From an uncultured Paracoccaceae bacterium (GTDB lineage Bacteria > Pseudomonadota > Alphaproteobacteria > Rhodobacterales > Rhodobacteraceae), in the NCBI GenBank assembly GCA_947493745.1, contig CANLSM010000023.1, positions 1-56,196 on the forward strand: DNA of 56,196 bases. Direction: 5' to 3'. The notes under the pieces were generated by a model. It was not told the origin of the DNA. It saw nothing but the letters and a program-made list of their open reading frames with translations, and searched no databases. Position 1 is the first letter of the stretch. Each line of letters begins with the position of its first letter. A program made the translations under genes and the position numbers. This document shows positions 27,194 through 36,118 of this stretch, in pieces.

Positions 27194-29134
27194 ATGCATA
27201 TCCTGAAGATACGATCTGCTGACCTCATCACCGGGGCGACGACGCAAATCTGCCTTGATGAGTATCGAAGGCAACGAACCTACCGGGTCACCAGTCTTGC
27301 CGCTCTGGCAATGGCGCTGACTCTGATCGGAGAGATCGGCACGGCCAGACTTGCCGCCGCCGGTATCGCCTTGCTCGTCCTGATCGATGCGATCTTGCTG
27401 CGCTGGATCACCCTCGCGACCACAAAGCTCAAAGATGCAAGGGCGGCACCCGCAATCCTCCTGGTCGGGCTTGGTACCTCCACATACCTCGGCGCCGGGC
27501 TGTCTCTGGCCACCCATCCGCTTGCATCGGTCAATCTGCTAGGCTTTCTGTGGATTGCAGCCGAGTTCTTGCGGATCGGGCATGACAACCGGTCGGTCCC
27601 TGTGCTCATGCTCGCCTCGCTCCTGGCAGCAGGCCTGGTTGCTTTGGCCTTTCCGCTTGCTCTTTCATGGGCAGGACCGAGATCACAGGGTCTTGCCGGA
27701 TGGGTGTTGCCGTTCTTGATGCTGCCGATGTTCCTTGCGCAGAGCTGGCGCGTCGTGGCCCCTCGCGGGGACGCGCAGGATCGAACCGGGGATCGTCTGA
27801 AGCAGTTGGAGCATGAAGCGAACCACGACAAGCTGACCGGCCTGCTGAACCGCGCGGCCTTTGATCTCGTGTTGCAGGAGGCTCTGGACAGCAAACGCCG
27901 GGTCGAGCGACGACCGGTTCTTTTTCTTCTCGATCTGAACGGCTTCAAGCCTATCAACGACACCTATGGGCATGGCGCAGGCGATGTGATCCTGAAAGCC
28001 GTGGCCGAGCGGATCCTCACGGTGATCCGCGACGACGGACACGCGGCCCGCATCGGTGGAGACGAGTTCGCGGTCCTGCTGCCCGACATCGACAACGTCG
28101 AGGATGCGGAGACGGTCGCGTGCAGGATGGTCGAGACCGTGGCCGAACATGTCGCCTGTGGTCAGAGGGCGCTCAGCGTCAGCGTCAGCATCGGTGTTGC
28201 CTTGCAACGCGATGTCGGCCAGACCGCGACGGACTTGCTGGCCGCCGCCGACAAGGCGATGTATCGCGCGAAAGGTGCAAACGGGACTGGCTACGCGGTC
28301 TTTGATGCGACCCTTGACGCCCCCAAGCTGACCACCGAGGAAACGGTGGAGCTGGAGGATGCGCTGCGGCTCGGGCAGATCGTTCCCTACTACCAGCCGA
28401 AGGTCGATCTCGCCACCGGAGCGCTGATCGGTTTCGAGGCGCTGGCCCGGTGGGAGCATCCCACAAAGGGCGTCCTGCCGCCGTCGGAGTTCATTCCCCG
28501 GATTGAGAAGCTGGGTCTGCAAAGCGAATTCACCTACAGGATCGCCCGCCGTGTGTTTTCCCAGGTGAACAATCTGGTGTCGCTCGGGCTCGACCCGGGG
28601 CAGGTTGCGATCAACATCTCCGAGCTTTCCATCGCAACCGTCAGCGGTCGTCAGGATATCGAATGGCTCTTTGCCGAAAACCCCAGATCGGTGAACCACA
28701 TCACGCTGGAGATTACCGAGAATGTCTTCATCGCCCGGGCCGGTGACATGATGCAGCAGTCTATCCGGAAGCTCCGCAACTTGGGGGTGCGGATCTCGCT
28801 GGATGATTTCGGAACCGGGTTTGCCTCGTTTCAGCACCTGAGGCAGCTCGACTTCGATGAGTTGAAAATCGACACGGGCTTCGTGCAGGGATTGGGCAGT
28901 GACCCGGTCTCTGATGTGATCGTTGACGGGTTCATCTCGATTGCAACCGGGCTGGGCGTTGACGTCGTAGCCGAAGGGGTCGAGACCGAAACCCAACGCG
29001 CGTTCCTGCTGGATCGGGGGTGCCGGGTCGGGCAGGGCTATCTCTTCAGCAAGGCCATGCCGATCGAGCAGGTGATCGATCTACTGAAGGTCGACAAGCC
29101 GTCCGGATCGATCAAGGCGGGCAAAAAGATGTGA
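27194..29134 (+). CDS. Membrane GGDEF-EAL cyclic-di-GMP protein
   Basis: Inner-membrane protein of 646 residues. About five to six hydrophobic segments fill residues 32-190, with no recognisable sensor domain. A GGDEF domain (about 211-375) has an intact active site (RIGGDEF, 286-292). The inhibitory I-site RxxD appears broken, reading R279-D-D-G282. An EAL domain (about 385-630) has FEALARW, EITENV, DDFGTGF and KIDTGFV with metal and catalytic residues in place. It can in principle both make and break cyclic-di-GMP. It is a single gene after a terminator. Confidence 0.93.
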   Translation: MHILKIRSADLITGATTQICLDEYRRQRTYRVTSLAALAMALTLIGEIGTARLAAAGIALLVLIDAILLRWITLATTKLKDARAAPAILLVGLGTSTYLGAGLSLATHPLASVNLLGFLWIAAEFLRIGHDNRSVPVLMLASLLAAGLVALAFPLALSWAGPRSQGLAGWVLPFLMLPMFLAQSWRVVAPRGDAQDRTGDRLKQLEHEANHDKLTGLLNRAAFDLVLQEALDSKRRVERRPVLFLLDLNGFKPINDTYGHGAGDVILKAVAERILTVIRDDGHAARIGGDEFAVLLPDIDNVEDAETVACRMVETVAEHVACGQRALSVSVSIGVALQRDVGQTATDLLAAADKAMYRAKGANGTGYAVFDATLDAPKLTTEETVELEDALRLGQIVPYYQPKVDLATGALIGFEALARWEHPTKGVLPPSEFIPRIEKLGLQSEFTYRIARRVFSQVNNLVSLGLDPGQVAINISELSIATVSGRQDIEWLFAENPRSVNHITLEITENVFIARAGDMMQQSIRKLRNLGVRISLDDFGTGFASFQHLRQLDFDELKIDTGFVQGLGSDPVSDVIVDGFISIATGLGVDVVAEGVETETQRAFLLDRGCRVGQGYLFSKAMPIEQVIDLLKVDKPSGSIKAGKKM

Positions 29135-29266
29135 AATTTTGTTGCAATTCGCGCTCTAAAGGTCTCGTTTGGTCTTGGCGAACCGTTTGCACAGGGTCGC
29201 TCAAAAGGCCGCATTATCCAAAAACCCCTCTTTGACGAGGCATAATCAAGTTACGGGATAGAACAA

Positions 29267-30697
29267 ATGGCAACTGATCAAGAACCCTCCTTCCGTCAAT
29301 CCGTGGACATGATGTTTACACGCGCGGTGGCATTGATGGACCTGCCACCGGGGATGGAAGAGAAGATACGGGTCTGCAACGCGACCTACACGGTACGTTT
29401 CGGGGTCAGGCTGCGTGGCAAGGTCCAGACCTTCACCGGATACCGGTCGGTTCACTCCGAGCATATGGAACCGGTCAAGGGCGGCATCCGGTATTCAGTT
29501 GCGGTCAATCAGGACGAGGTCGAGGCGCTGGCGGCACTCATGACCTACAAATGCGCGCTGGTGGAGACGCCCTTTGGTGGCTCAAAGGGCGGGCTTTGCA
29601 TCGATCCGCGCGAATGGGAACCGCATGAGCTGGAACAGATCACCCGGCGGTTCGCCTATGAGCTGATCAAGCGGGATCTGATCAATCCGGCCCAGAACGT
29701 GCCTGCGCCCGACATGGGAACCGGGGAGCGCGAGATGGCCTGGATCGCAGACCAGTTTCGTCGCATGAACACAACGGATATCAACTCGGCCGCCTGCGTG
29801 ACGGGCAAGCCGCCTCATGCCGGTGGTATCGCCGGCCGGGTCGAGGCGACGGGACGCGGTGTCGAATACGCGCTGCAGGAGTTCTTCCGCCACCCCGAGG
29901 ATATGAAGATCGCGGGGCTTTCCGGCTCGCTCGATGGCAAGCGGATCGTCGTTCAGGGCCTCGGCAATGTGGGCTATCACGCGGCCAAATTCCTCAGCGA
30001 GGAGGACGGCGCGAAGATCACCTGTGTGATCGAACGCGACGGTGCGGTGATGAACCCCGACGGGCTCGATATCGAGGCGCTCTACCAGCATATCCGCGAG
30101 AATGGCGGTGTGGCCGGTTTTGACGGGGCCACCTACACCCAGAACGGCGCGATCGGGCTGGAAGAGGAGTGTGATGTCCTGATCCCGGCGGCGCTGGAAG
30201 GGGTGATCAACCTCAACAATGCCGAACGCATCAAGGCCCCACTGATTGTCGAGGCGGCAAACGGTCCCGTGACCGCCGGCGCGGACGAGATCCTGCGCAA
30301 GAAAGGCACTGTGATCATTCCCGACATGTACGCCAATGCCGGCGGCGTGACGGTGAGCTATTTCGAGTGGGTAAAGAACCTCAGCCATATCCGCTTTGGC
30401 CGCATGCAGCGTCGACAGGAAGAGGCGCGCCACAACCTGCTTGCCGTCGAGCTTGAACGGCTGTCGAAATCGAGCGATCTGCAGTGGCAGATGTCAGACG
30501 GTTTCAAGAAGAACTATCTGCGCGGTGCTGGAGAGCTTGAACTGGTGCGCTCCGGTCTCGATGACACGATGCGTGCGGCCTATCAGTCGATGCGCGAGGT
30601 CTGGCATGAGCGCGATGACGTCCATGATCTGCGGGTTGCGGCCTATCTGGTGTCCATCGGCCGAGTTGCGATGAGCTACCAGTCCAAGGGCCTCTGA
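29267..30697 (+). CDS. Glutamate dehydrogenase (Glu/Leu/Phe/Val family)
   Basis: Cytoplasmic oxidoreductase of 476 residues interconverting glutamate and 2-oxoglutarate. The N-terminal substrate domain carries PVKGGIRYS, the catalytic region VETPFGGSKGG and NVPAPDMGTGEREMAWI. The coenzyme domain has VVQGLGNVGYHAA, ALEGVINLNNA and IVEAANGPVT. The length and the extended C-terminal helical region resemble large bacterial/mitochondrial-type enzymes. The cofactor cannot be settled by eye. Confidence 0.93.
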   Translation: MATDQEPSFRQSVDMMFTRAVALMDLPPGMEEKIRVCNATYTVRFGVRLRGKVQTFTGYRSVHSEHMEPVKGGIRYSVAVNQDEVEALAALMTYKCALVETPFGGSKGGLCIDPREWEPHELEQITRRFAYELIKRDLINPAQNVPAPDMGTGEREMAWIADQFRRMNTTDINSAACVTGKPPHAGGIAGRVEATGRGVEYALQEFFRHPEDMKIAGLSGSLDGKRIVVQGLGNVGYHAAKFLSEEDGAKITCVIERDGAVMNPDGLDIEALYQHIRENGGVAGFDGATYTQNGAIGLEEECDVLIPAALEGVINLNNAERIKAPLIVEAANGPVTAGADEILRKKGTVIIPDMYANAGGVTVSYFEWVKNLSHIRFGRMQRRQEEARHNLLAVELERLSKSSDLQWQMSDGFKKNYLRGAGELELVRSGLDDTMRAAYQSMREVWHERDDVHDLRVAAYLVSIGRVAMSYQSKGL

Positions 30698-30703
30698 GAC
30701 CTC

Positions 30704-30735
30704 GCTGGCACCGGCCGTAAATCTCCGGTGTCAGC
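30704..30735. terminator. Bidirectional terminator between glutamate dehydrogenase and the next gene
   Basis: GCTGGCACCGG and CCGGTGTCAGC form an 11-bp stem with one wobble pair and a 10-base loop, then TTT. It overlaps the stop codon of the leftward gene by a few bases. Confidence 0.65.
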
Positions 30736-31240
30736 TTTCATCCCTGCCATCCTTCAGAAGTTCCCGTCCGCGATCGGTCAGAAGAACCGAGATCAGGTCG
30801 GCCATTTCACGTGCCGCTCTGCCCGAGGTTGTGCCGCCGACGCCTACCCGGCGACCAATGCGCCACCAGAGCCCGGGCGCCCAGGCTCTCGGCGCGCTTT
30901 CCTTCAGTTTGATCATGAAGCCGTTGGATGGCTTGAACGCAAAGAAGCCGCGATCCACGCCGTCGATATCATCCAGCCTGGCCAGCCTTCGACCTGACGT
31001 GTCCCGCAATTCCTGCGAGGTCAGTACCAGCTTGTGTCCGGTGCTGCACCACAGGACCCACCCCTGCCAGAGCGCGACCGCTCCGAAGAAAAGCAGTGCG
31101 ACAAGAGCGAAGACGTTCTGCGGCGGCTGCACGCCTGCGATGTAGATCAACAGCAGTCCGAGGGCCATCTGGGTGCCGGCACCGAAATACCTTCGCCCCT
31201 TCGAGACCGACAGTTCGGCCAGAATACGCTCTTCGTTCAC
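30731..31240 (-). CDS. Small membrane protein, PH-like domain
   Basis: A 169-residue protein with two hydrophobic segments (about 22-37 and 42-62) and a C-terminal cytoplasmic-type region HKLVLTSQELRDTSGRRLARL followed by FFAFKPSNGFMIKLKE. The arrangement resembles bacterial PH-like membrane proteins, but no function is known to me. The start is GTG after AGGATAGGGT. It stands alone between convergent glutamate dehydrogenase and a same-strand dehydrogenase. Confidence 0.7.
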   Translation of the reverse strand: MNEERILAELSVSKGRRYFGAGTQMALGLLLIYIAGVQPPQNVFALVALLFFGAVALWQGWVLWCSTGHKLVLTSQELRDTSGRRLARLDDIDGVDRGFFAFKPSNGFMIKLKESAPRAWAPGLWWRIGRRVGVGGTTSGRAAREMADLISVLLTDRGRELLKDGRDES

Positions 31241-31303
31241 ACCCTATCCTTTCGCTGGTCTTGTCGATACGGCGTTTTCCACGGGCAGGCCAGCGGTTTT
31301 CGT

Positions 31304-32257
31304 TCAGCGCGTGACATGCACCTCCCGGCCCGGGGCCTCGGGCTCATCATCCGTCATCTCGGGTGGGAAGCCGGGTGCAAGTATGCGCAGTCCCGTAGCC
31401 TCCTCAAGGCGGCGGATAATGTTGGGGGAAAGCTCTCTGGGGCCGTAGCGTTCGATCCCGTCCCGGAAGATATCGATCATCAACGGGCTGATTTCCAAGG
31501 GGACGCCCGCGCGATCGGCGATGTCCTGAAAGAGGCCGATATCCTTGGCGACGAGATCCATTGTGAAGGAGATATCCCGGGACCCGTTGAGGATCACCTG
31601 ACTTTCTGTCTCATGCACGAAAGACGTTCCCGAGGAGATACGGATCGCCTCGTACGTGGTTGCGAGGTCCATGCCCGCCGCCTTCGCGGTCACCAGCGCC
31701 TCGCAGCAGGAAATCAGATTTGCGGTGGCAAGGTAATTGGTGATCACCTTGAGCACCGAGGCGGAGCCGAGCGGACCCGTATGCAGCACCCGGCGGCCCA
31801 TCACCGTCAGAAGCGGCAGTATCCGCTCAAAGACCGCCCGCTCGCACCCTGCGAAGATCGAGATGTTGCCGGTGTCGGCCCGGTGACAACCGCCCGAGAC
31901 CGGACAGTCGACCGCATGACCGCCCTTTGCGGCCACCAGTGCGCCGAGGCGTTCGACCTCCCGCGCGTCTGTTGTCGACATCTCCAGCCAGATCTTTCCG
32001 GGTGCGATTGCGCCGAGCAGGCCCTCCTTGCCCTCAAGAACAGCAGCCGATGCGGCAGGCGAAGGCAGGCAGGTGATGACCACATCACATGTCGTCATCA
32101 TGTCGGCGGGTGTCTCTGCCCAGAGCGCACCTCTGGTCAGAAACGGCTCGGCTGTCTGCCTGTCCAGATCGCGAACCGCAAGTTCCACCCCGTTGCGCAG
32201 GAGTGACCCCGCAAGCTTCCCGCCGACATTGCCCAGACCTATGAACCCGACCTTCAT
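31304..32257 (-). CDS. NAD(P)-dependent 3-hydroxyisobutyrate dehydrogenase-like enzyme
   Basis: Beta-hydroxyacid dehydrogenase of 317 residues. The Rossmann start is KVGFIGLGNVGGKLAGSLL. The substrate motif is VDCPVSGGC (DxPVSGG is usual) and KVITNYLATANLISCCEALVTAKAAG carries the catalytic lysine region (split here; the usual KxxxN is present). Family members reduce or oxidise 3-hydroxyisobutyrate, tartronate semialdehyde or related short hydroxyacids; the substrate is not fixed by sequence. I start at the ATG before KVGFIG, preceded by GAGAGGTATC. Confidence 0.88.
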   Translation of the reverse strand: MKVGFIGLGNVGGKLAGSLLRNGVELAVRDLDRQTAEPFLTRGALWAETPADMMTTCDVVITCLPSPAASAAVLEGKEGLLGAIAPGKIWLEMSTTDAREVERLGALVAAKGGHAVDCPVSGGCHRADTGNISIFAGCERAVFERILPLLTVMGRRVLHTGPLGSASVLKVITNYLATANLISCCEALVTAKAAGMDLATTYEAIRISSGTSFVHETESQVILNGSRDISFTMDLVAKDIGLFQDIADRAGVPLEISPLMIDIFRDGIERYGPRELSPNIIRRLEEATGLRILAPGFPPEMTDDEPEAPGREVHVTR

Positions 32258-32456
32258 GATACCTCTCCAAACTGCTCTCAATTCGGGAGCGTTACGTCTT
32301 GTCAGCCCTGCGGCTTGATCCGATGCGACATCGCAATGGCGCGTTCGTTGCATGGTTTTGGTGCTCGTTTGGAAACAATATCTTGCTGTGGGATGTGTTT
32401 GTGTTGCGGGAAGCGCTCCTATATCGAGACAAAGCGACTTTTCAAGGAGCACAAAG

Positions 32457-33368
32457 ATGTCTTTCAGACCTGTAAAAGCCGAAAGCACGGCCCAACCTTT
32501 CATTGAGGGCGCCGGTGTTCATCTGCACCGTGCGTTCGGGTTTGGCGATCCGAGCCAGTTTGATCCTTTCCTGCTTTTCGATGACTTCCGAAATGATGAC
32601 CCGAAGGCCTTCGAGAAAGGGTTTCCCTGGCATCCGCACCGCGGCATCGAGACCATCACCTATGTTCTTGAAGGCGAGGTGGAGCATGGCGACAGTCTCG
32701 GCAATCGCGGCATTCTTGGGCCAGGCTCGGTTCAATGGATGACCGCGGGCTCGGGGATCATGCATCAGGAAATGCCGCGCGGAAACACCCGCGGGCAGAT
32801 GCATGGATTTCAGCTCTGGGCCAATCTGCCCGCCTCTCTCAAGATGACGACGCCGCGATATCAGGACATCTCGGGCGACGATATCCCCGAGGTCATCGAT
32901 GACGACGGCACCCGCGTGAAGGTGATCGTGGGCAGTTTCTGGGGCAAGTCCGGTCCGGTGGACGGGATTGCCGCCGAACCGATGTATCTTGATATCTCGC
33001 TGCCGCCGAACACGCGGAAGACCTTGCCGGTCGATACCTATTCCCATGCGTTTGCCTATATCTTTGCAGGCTCGGGGCGGTTTCGGGACGCATCCAGGCC
33101 CTATGGGGTGCGGGTTGAGAAAGAGGTGAGCGGCGAAGAGATCAACATTCGCGATCTCTCGGGCAATCGCACGCTGGTGCAGTTCGACACCGGTGATGAA
33201 GTCACGGTTCAGTCCGGCGAGGAGGGGATGCGGTTTCTCCTGATCTCGGGCAGGCCGTTGCAGGAGCCTGTCGCCTGGCATGGACCCATCGTGATGAACA
33301 CACGACAGGAACTGATGCAGGCCATGCAGGATCTGCAGAACGGGACCTTCATCAAGTCTGAGCATTGA
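32457..33368 (+). CDS. Pirin-family protein
   Basis: Bicupin metalloprotein of 303 residues. The N-terminal cupin has the pirin metal ligands in FPWHPHRGIETITYVLEG and SGIMHQEMP. The C-terminal cupin has HAFAYIFAGSGRF. Some pirins have quercetin 2,3-dioxygenase activity, others act as redox-sensitive regulators; which applies here is unknown. The ATG follows AAGGAGCACAAAG. A hairpin terminator lies 11 bases after the stop. Confidence 0.92.
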   Translation: MSFRPVKAESTAQPFIEGAGVHLHRAFGFGDPSQFDPFLLFDDFRNDDPKAFEKGFPWHPHRGIETITYVLEGEVEHGDSLGNRGILGPGSVQWMTAGSGIMHQEMPRGNTRGQMHGFQLWANLPASLKMTTPRYQDISGDDIPEVIDDDGTRVKVIVGSFWGKSGPVDGIAAEPMYLDISLPPNTRKTLPVDTYSHAFAYIFAGSGRFRDASRPYGVRVEKEVSGEEINIRDLSGNRTLVQFDTGDEVTVQSGEEGMRFLLISGRPLQEPVAWHGPIVMNTRQELMQAMQDLQNGTFIKSEH

Positions 33369-33378
33369 AGCAAATGGA

Positions 33379-33398
33379 GAGCGGGCTGAGGCCCGCTC
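33379..33398 (+). terminator. Terminator hairpin after pirin gene
   Basis: GAGCGGGC and GCCCGCTC form a perfect 8-bp stem with loop TGAG. A short TTTT follows after 5 bases. It lies between the pirin gene and the convergent entericidin gene and may serve both. Confidence 0.65.
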
Positions 33399-33443
33399 AC
33401 ACCTTTTGAGTTTCGTGCCTCGGGGGCCCGAAACAGATTTGCG

Positions 33444-33563
33444 CTACTTCACCGTCCGCTCAAGCGCGTTGCCTGCATCGGTGATGTCATTGCCGACGCC
33501 CTGAATGGTGTTGCAGGCGCCCAGAATGCTGAGCGTTGCAAGTGCACAGAATACGATACGCAT
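33444..33563 (-). CDS. Entericidin-family small lipoprotein
   Basis: A 39-residue protein in a gap between larger genes. It reads MRIVFCALATLSILGAC, a signal peptide with lipobox LGAC, then NTIQGVGNDITDAG and NALERTVK. This is the standard entericidin A/B layout: tiny, lipidated, with the NTxxGxGxD motif after the cysteine. GAGG lies upstream of the ATG. In Escherichia coli, entericidins form a toxin/antidote-like lipoprotein pair linked to stationary phase. A single copy, as here, is common in alphaproteobacteria, and its role there is unclear. Confidence 0.85.
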   Translation of the reverse strand: MRIVFCALATLSILGACNTIQGVGNDITDAGNALERTVK

Positions 33564-33632
33564 GTTCGCCTCACTTCTTGATTTGGTTCGGTCATTTTTA
33601 GCAGCATCGGGTTTGGGCGGAAACGGGAAAAT

Positions 33633-34850
33633 TCATCCACCCGCCCAGGTCTGGCTGGACTGTCCATGGGGCGTGTCCTGCATTTCAAGATGCAGACGGT
33701 CGCCCTTGTAGGGATGCGCGCGCGCAAGCTCTTCATTGAGGGCGACGCCAAGGCCGGGACCCTTTGGGACATGAAGAAATCCGTCTTCCCATTCGACATC
33801 CCCGATCAGGAGGTCGGCATGGAAACCGAGGCCCTTTCCGATGGTTTCGATCATCAGAAGGTTCGGCAAGGAAGCGCCGAGTTGCAGGTTGGCCGCCCAT
33901 TCGATTGGCCCGGCATAGAGATGGGGCGCGATCTGCGCACCAAAGGCCTCGGCAAGGATGGCGATCTTGCGGGCTTCCCAGAGGCCGCCTACACGCCCGA
34001 GCGCCGGTTGCAGGATGCTGGCAGCGCCCGCCTGCAGAAGCGGCAGGAAATCGGCCTTGGTCGTCAGCCGCTCGCCGGTGGCAACGGGCACGGCGCTTGC
34101 GTGGGCCACCTGTTTCATGGCCGCGACGTTATCGGGTGGGACCGGCTCCTCGAACCAGAGCGGCTGATAGGGTGCAATGGCGTCGGCGACCCGGATCGCG
34201 CCCGAGGCGGTAAACTGCCCATGGGTCCCGAAGAGCAGATCGGCCCGGGTTCCCACGGCAGCCCTGATCTCACGACAGAAAGCGGCGGAGCGGTCCAGAT
34301 CCTCCATGGAGGGCTGGTGGCCGCCCATGATGGTGTAGGGACCGGCAGGGTCGAATTTCAGCGCGGTGAACCCGGTCTCGACAAGACGCGCCGCCTCCTC
34401 AGCGGATTGCTGGGGCGAGCCGTAGAAGGTTGCAGGATCCTGATCCGGGCCGGGATAAAGATAGGTATAGCAGCGCAGGCGATCGTTGACCGAGCCGCCG
34501 AGCAACTGATGCACGGGTCGCTCCAGTGCCTTGCCGACAATGTCACAACAGGCGATTTCAAGCCCGGAGAAGGCCCCCATGACGGTCGGATCGGGGCGCT
34601 GGGTGAAGCCGCTGGAATAGACCCGGCGGAACATCCTTTCGATGTCCGATGGGTCCTTTCCCTGCATGTGGCGGGCGAACACATCCTCAATGACTGCGAC
34701 CATGGCTTTTGGTCCGACCGCTGCGGCGTAGACCTCGCCATAGCCGGTGATCCCGGTATCGGTGGTCAGCTTGGTGAAGATGAAGTAGCGTCCGCCAAAG
34801 CCCGGCGGCGGGTTTCCGACAACGAAAATCTCTAGGTCCTGGAGTTTCAT
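33633..34850 (-). CDS. Enolase-superfamily (mandelate racemase/muconate lactonizing type) enzyme
   Basis: Protein of 405 residues with the N-terminal capping domain (VMGAFSGLEIACCDIVGKAL) and a barrel with TALKFDPAG, WFEEPVPPDN, ATGERLTT and QIAPHLYAGPI, the usual order of lysine, metal ligands and catalytic histidine for sugar-acid dehydratases. The first metal position, usually Asp after a strand, reads FGTHGQ here, which may mark a subgroup rather than loss. Next to an alcohol dehydrogenase, a sugar-acid pathway is plausible but unproven. The start ATG follows GAGGTGAC. Confidence 0.85.
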   Translation of the reverse strand: MKLQDLEIFVVGNPPPGFGGRYFIFTKLTTDTGITGYGEVYAAAVGPKAMVAVIEDVFARHMQGKDPSDIERMFRRVYSSGFTQRPDPTVMGAFSGLEIACCDIVGKALERPVHQLLGGSVNDRLRCYTYLYPGPDQDPATFYGSPQQSAEEAARLVETGFTALKFDPAGPYTIMGGHQPSMEDLDRSAAFCREIRAAVGTRADLLFGTHGQFTASGAIRVADAIAPYQPLWFEEPVPPDNVAAMKQVAHASAVPVATGERLTTKADFLPLLQAGAASILQPALGRVGGLWEARKIAILAEAFGAQIAPHLYAGPIEWAANLQLGASLPNLLMIETIGKGLGFHADLLIGDVEWEDGFLHVPKGPGLGVALNEELARAHPYKGDRLHLEMQDTPHGQSSQTWAGG

Positions 34851-34904
34851 GTCACCTCACCCCATCTCTTGGTCCGGTCACCATTTCCGTATGGCCTCAG
34901 CTGG

Positions 34905-35987
34905 TCAAGTGTCGAAGACGATCACATTGCGCAAGGCGCGCCCGGCTTTGACATCCGCGATGGCGGTGTTGATCTGCTCAATCGGATAGCGGCCCGAGAC
35001 CAGCTCATCCAGCTTCAGCCGTCCGGCATTGTAGTGATCCAGCAGCATCGGAATGTCACGGCTGAGCACGGTTTGTCCCATTCGGGAGCCGAGCAGCGAC
35101 TGGTTCATCGCGGCCAGCGTTCCTGGGTCATAGGCGATCTCGGTCCCCGACGGCGGCATGCCGACCAGTACCACCGCACCGCCGGGGGCGAGATAGTCCG
35201 GGGCAGAAGCGAAGACCGCAGGCGCGCCGACCGTGACGAAGACGAAATCGACCCCCCGCCCGCCCGTGAGTTTGCGAACGGCGGCAAGCTTGTCGGGCGC
35301 GGTTGCCAGCACACCGTCGGTTGCGCCAAAGAGGGTCGCCGCCGTCAGTTTGTCCTCTGACAGATCCATGGCGATGACGCGCGCGGCACCACTGAGATGG
35401 GCCGCCTGAATGGTGTTCAGACCGACGCCACCGGCCCCGATCACGAGGCAGGTCTGACCTTCCTTCAAACGGGCCGTATTGGTGACCGCGCCAAACCCGG
35501 TGATCACCCCGCAGGAGAGGAGACTTGCCACAGCCGGGTCGAGATCGTCTGCGATGGCATGACACTGGCTTGCATCAACGACCACGCGCTCGGCAAAGGC
35601 TCCGGTGGACATGGCCTGGGTCACAGGACCATCCTCATTGCTGAGCGGGCTTGGCCGCGTGTCCCAGGCATGATCGCAACTGGTCGGCGCATCACTTTCG
35701 CATGACGGGCAAGCGCCACAGGCCCGGATCAGCGTGACAAGAACCCGGTCACCCAGGCCATAGTCCGAGACGCCCTCTCCGAGGGCCGTGATCCGCCCAA
35801 CGGCCTCATGCCCCAGAACCATGGGCAGGGTGCCACCCCAGGCGCCGTCCGCATAGGCGATATCGGAATGGCAGATGGCACAGGCTTCGATCCTGACCTC
35901 GACCTCGACTGCCCGAGGTGCACGAATGCGGATGGTCTCGATACTAAGGTCTTCCCCAAAAGATTGACAAACGGCTGCCTTGATCAT
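34905..35987 (-). CDS. Zinc-dependent alcohol dehydrogenase (MDR family)
   Basis: Medium-chain dehydrogenase of 360 residues. Catalytic zinc ligands are C in ACAICHSDI and H/E in LGHEAVG. The structural zinc loop has four cysteines in CGACPSCESDAPTSC, the canonical spacing. The coenzyme fold has VIGAGGVGLNTIQAA. It resembles class III-type enzymes, but the substrate is not clear. It lies 54 bases before the enolase-family gene on the same strand and is probably co-transcribed with it. Confidence 0.9.
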   Translation of the reverse strand: MIKAAVCQSFGEDLSIETIRIRAPRAVEVEVRIEACAICHSDIAYADGAWGGTLPMVLGHEAVGRITALGEGVSDYGLGDRVLVTLIRACGACPSCESDAPTSCDHAWDTRPSPLSNEDGPVTQAMSTGAFAERVVVDASQCHAIADDLDPAVASLLSCGVITGFGAVTNTARLKEGQTCLVIGAGGVGLNTIQAAHLSGAARVIAMDLSEDKLTAATLFGATDGVLATAPDKLAAVRKLTGGRGVDFVFVTVGAPAVFASAPDYLAPGGAVVLVGMPPSGTEIAYDPGTLAAMNQSLLGSRMGQTVLSRDIPMLLDHYNAGRLKLDELVSGRYPIEQINTAIADVKAGRALRNVIVFDT

Positions 35988-36118
35988 GATCTCTCCTGCC
36001 GGTTTTCGTCGTGATGCGATCCGGGGCCGGACTTTGCTTCGGCGAAAGCGACATGATTGGTCTGTCTGCGCATCTTTGAGGGTTTCGCTGGTGCAAAAAA
36101 ATGCCCTAACGTCGCGGA

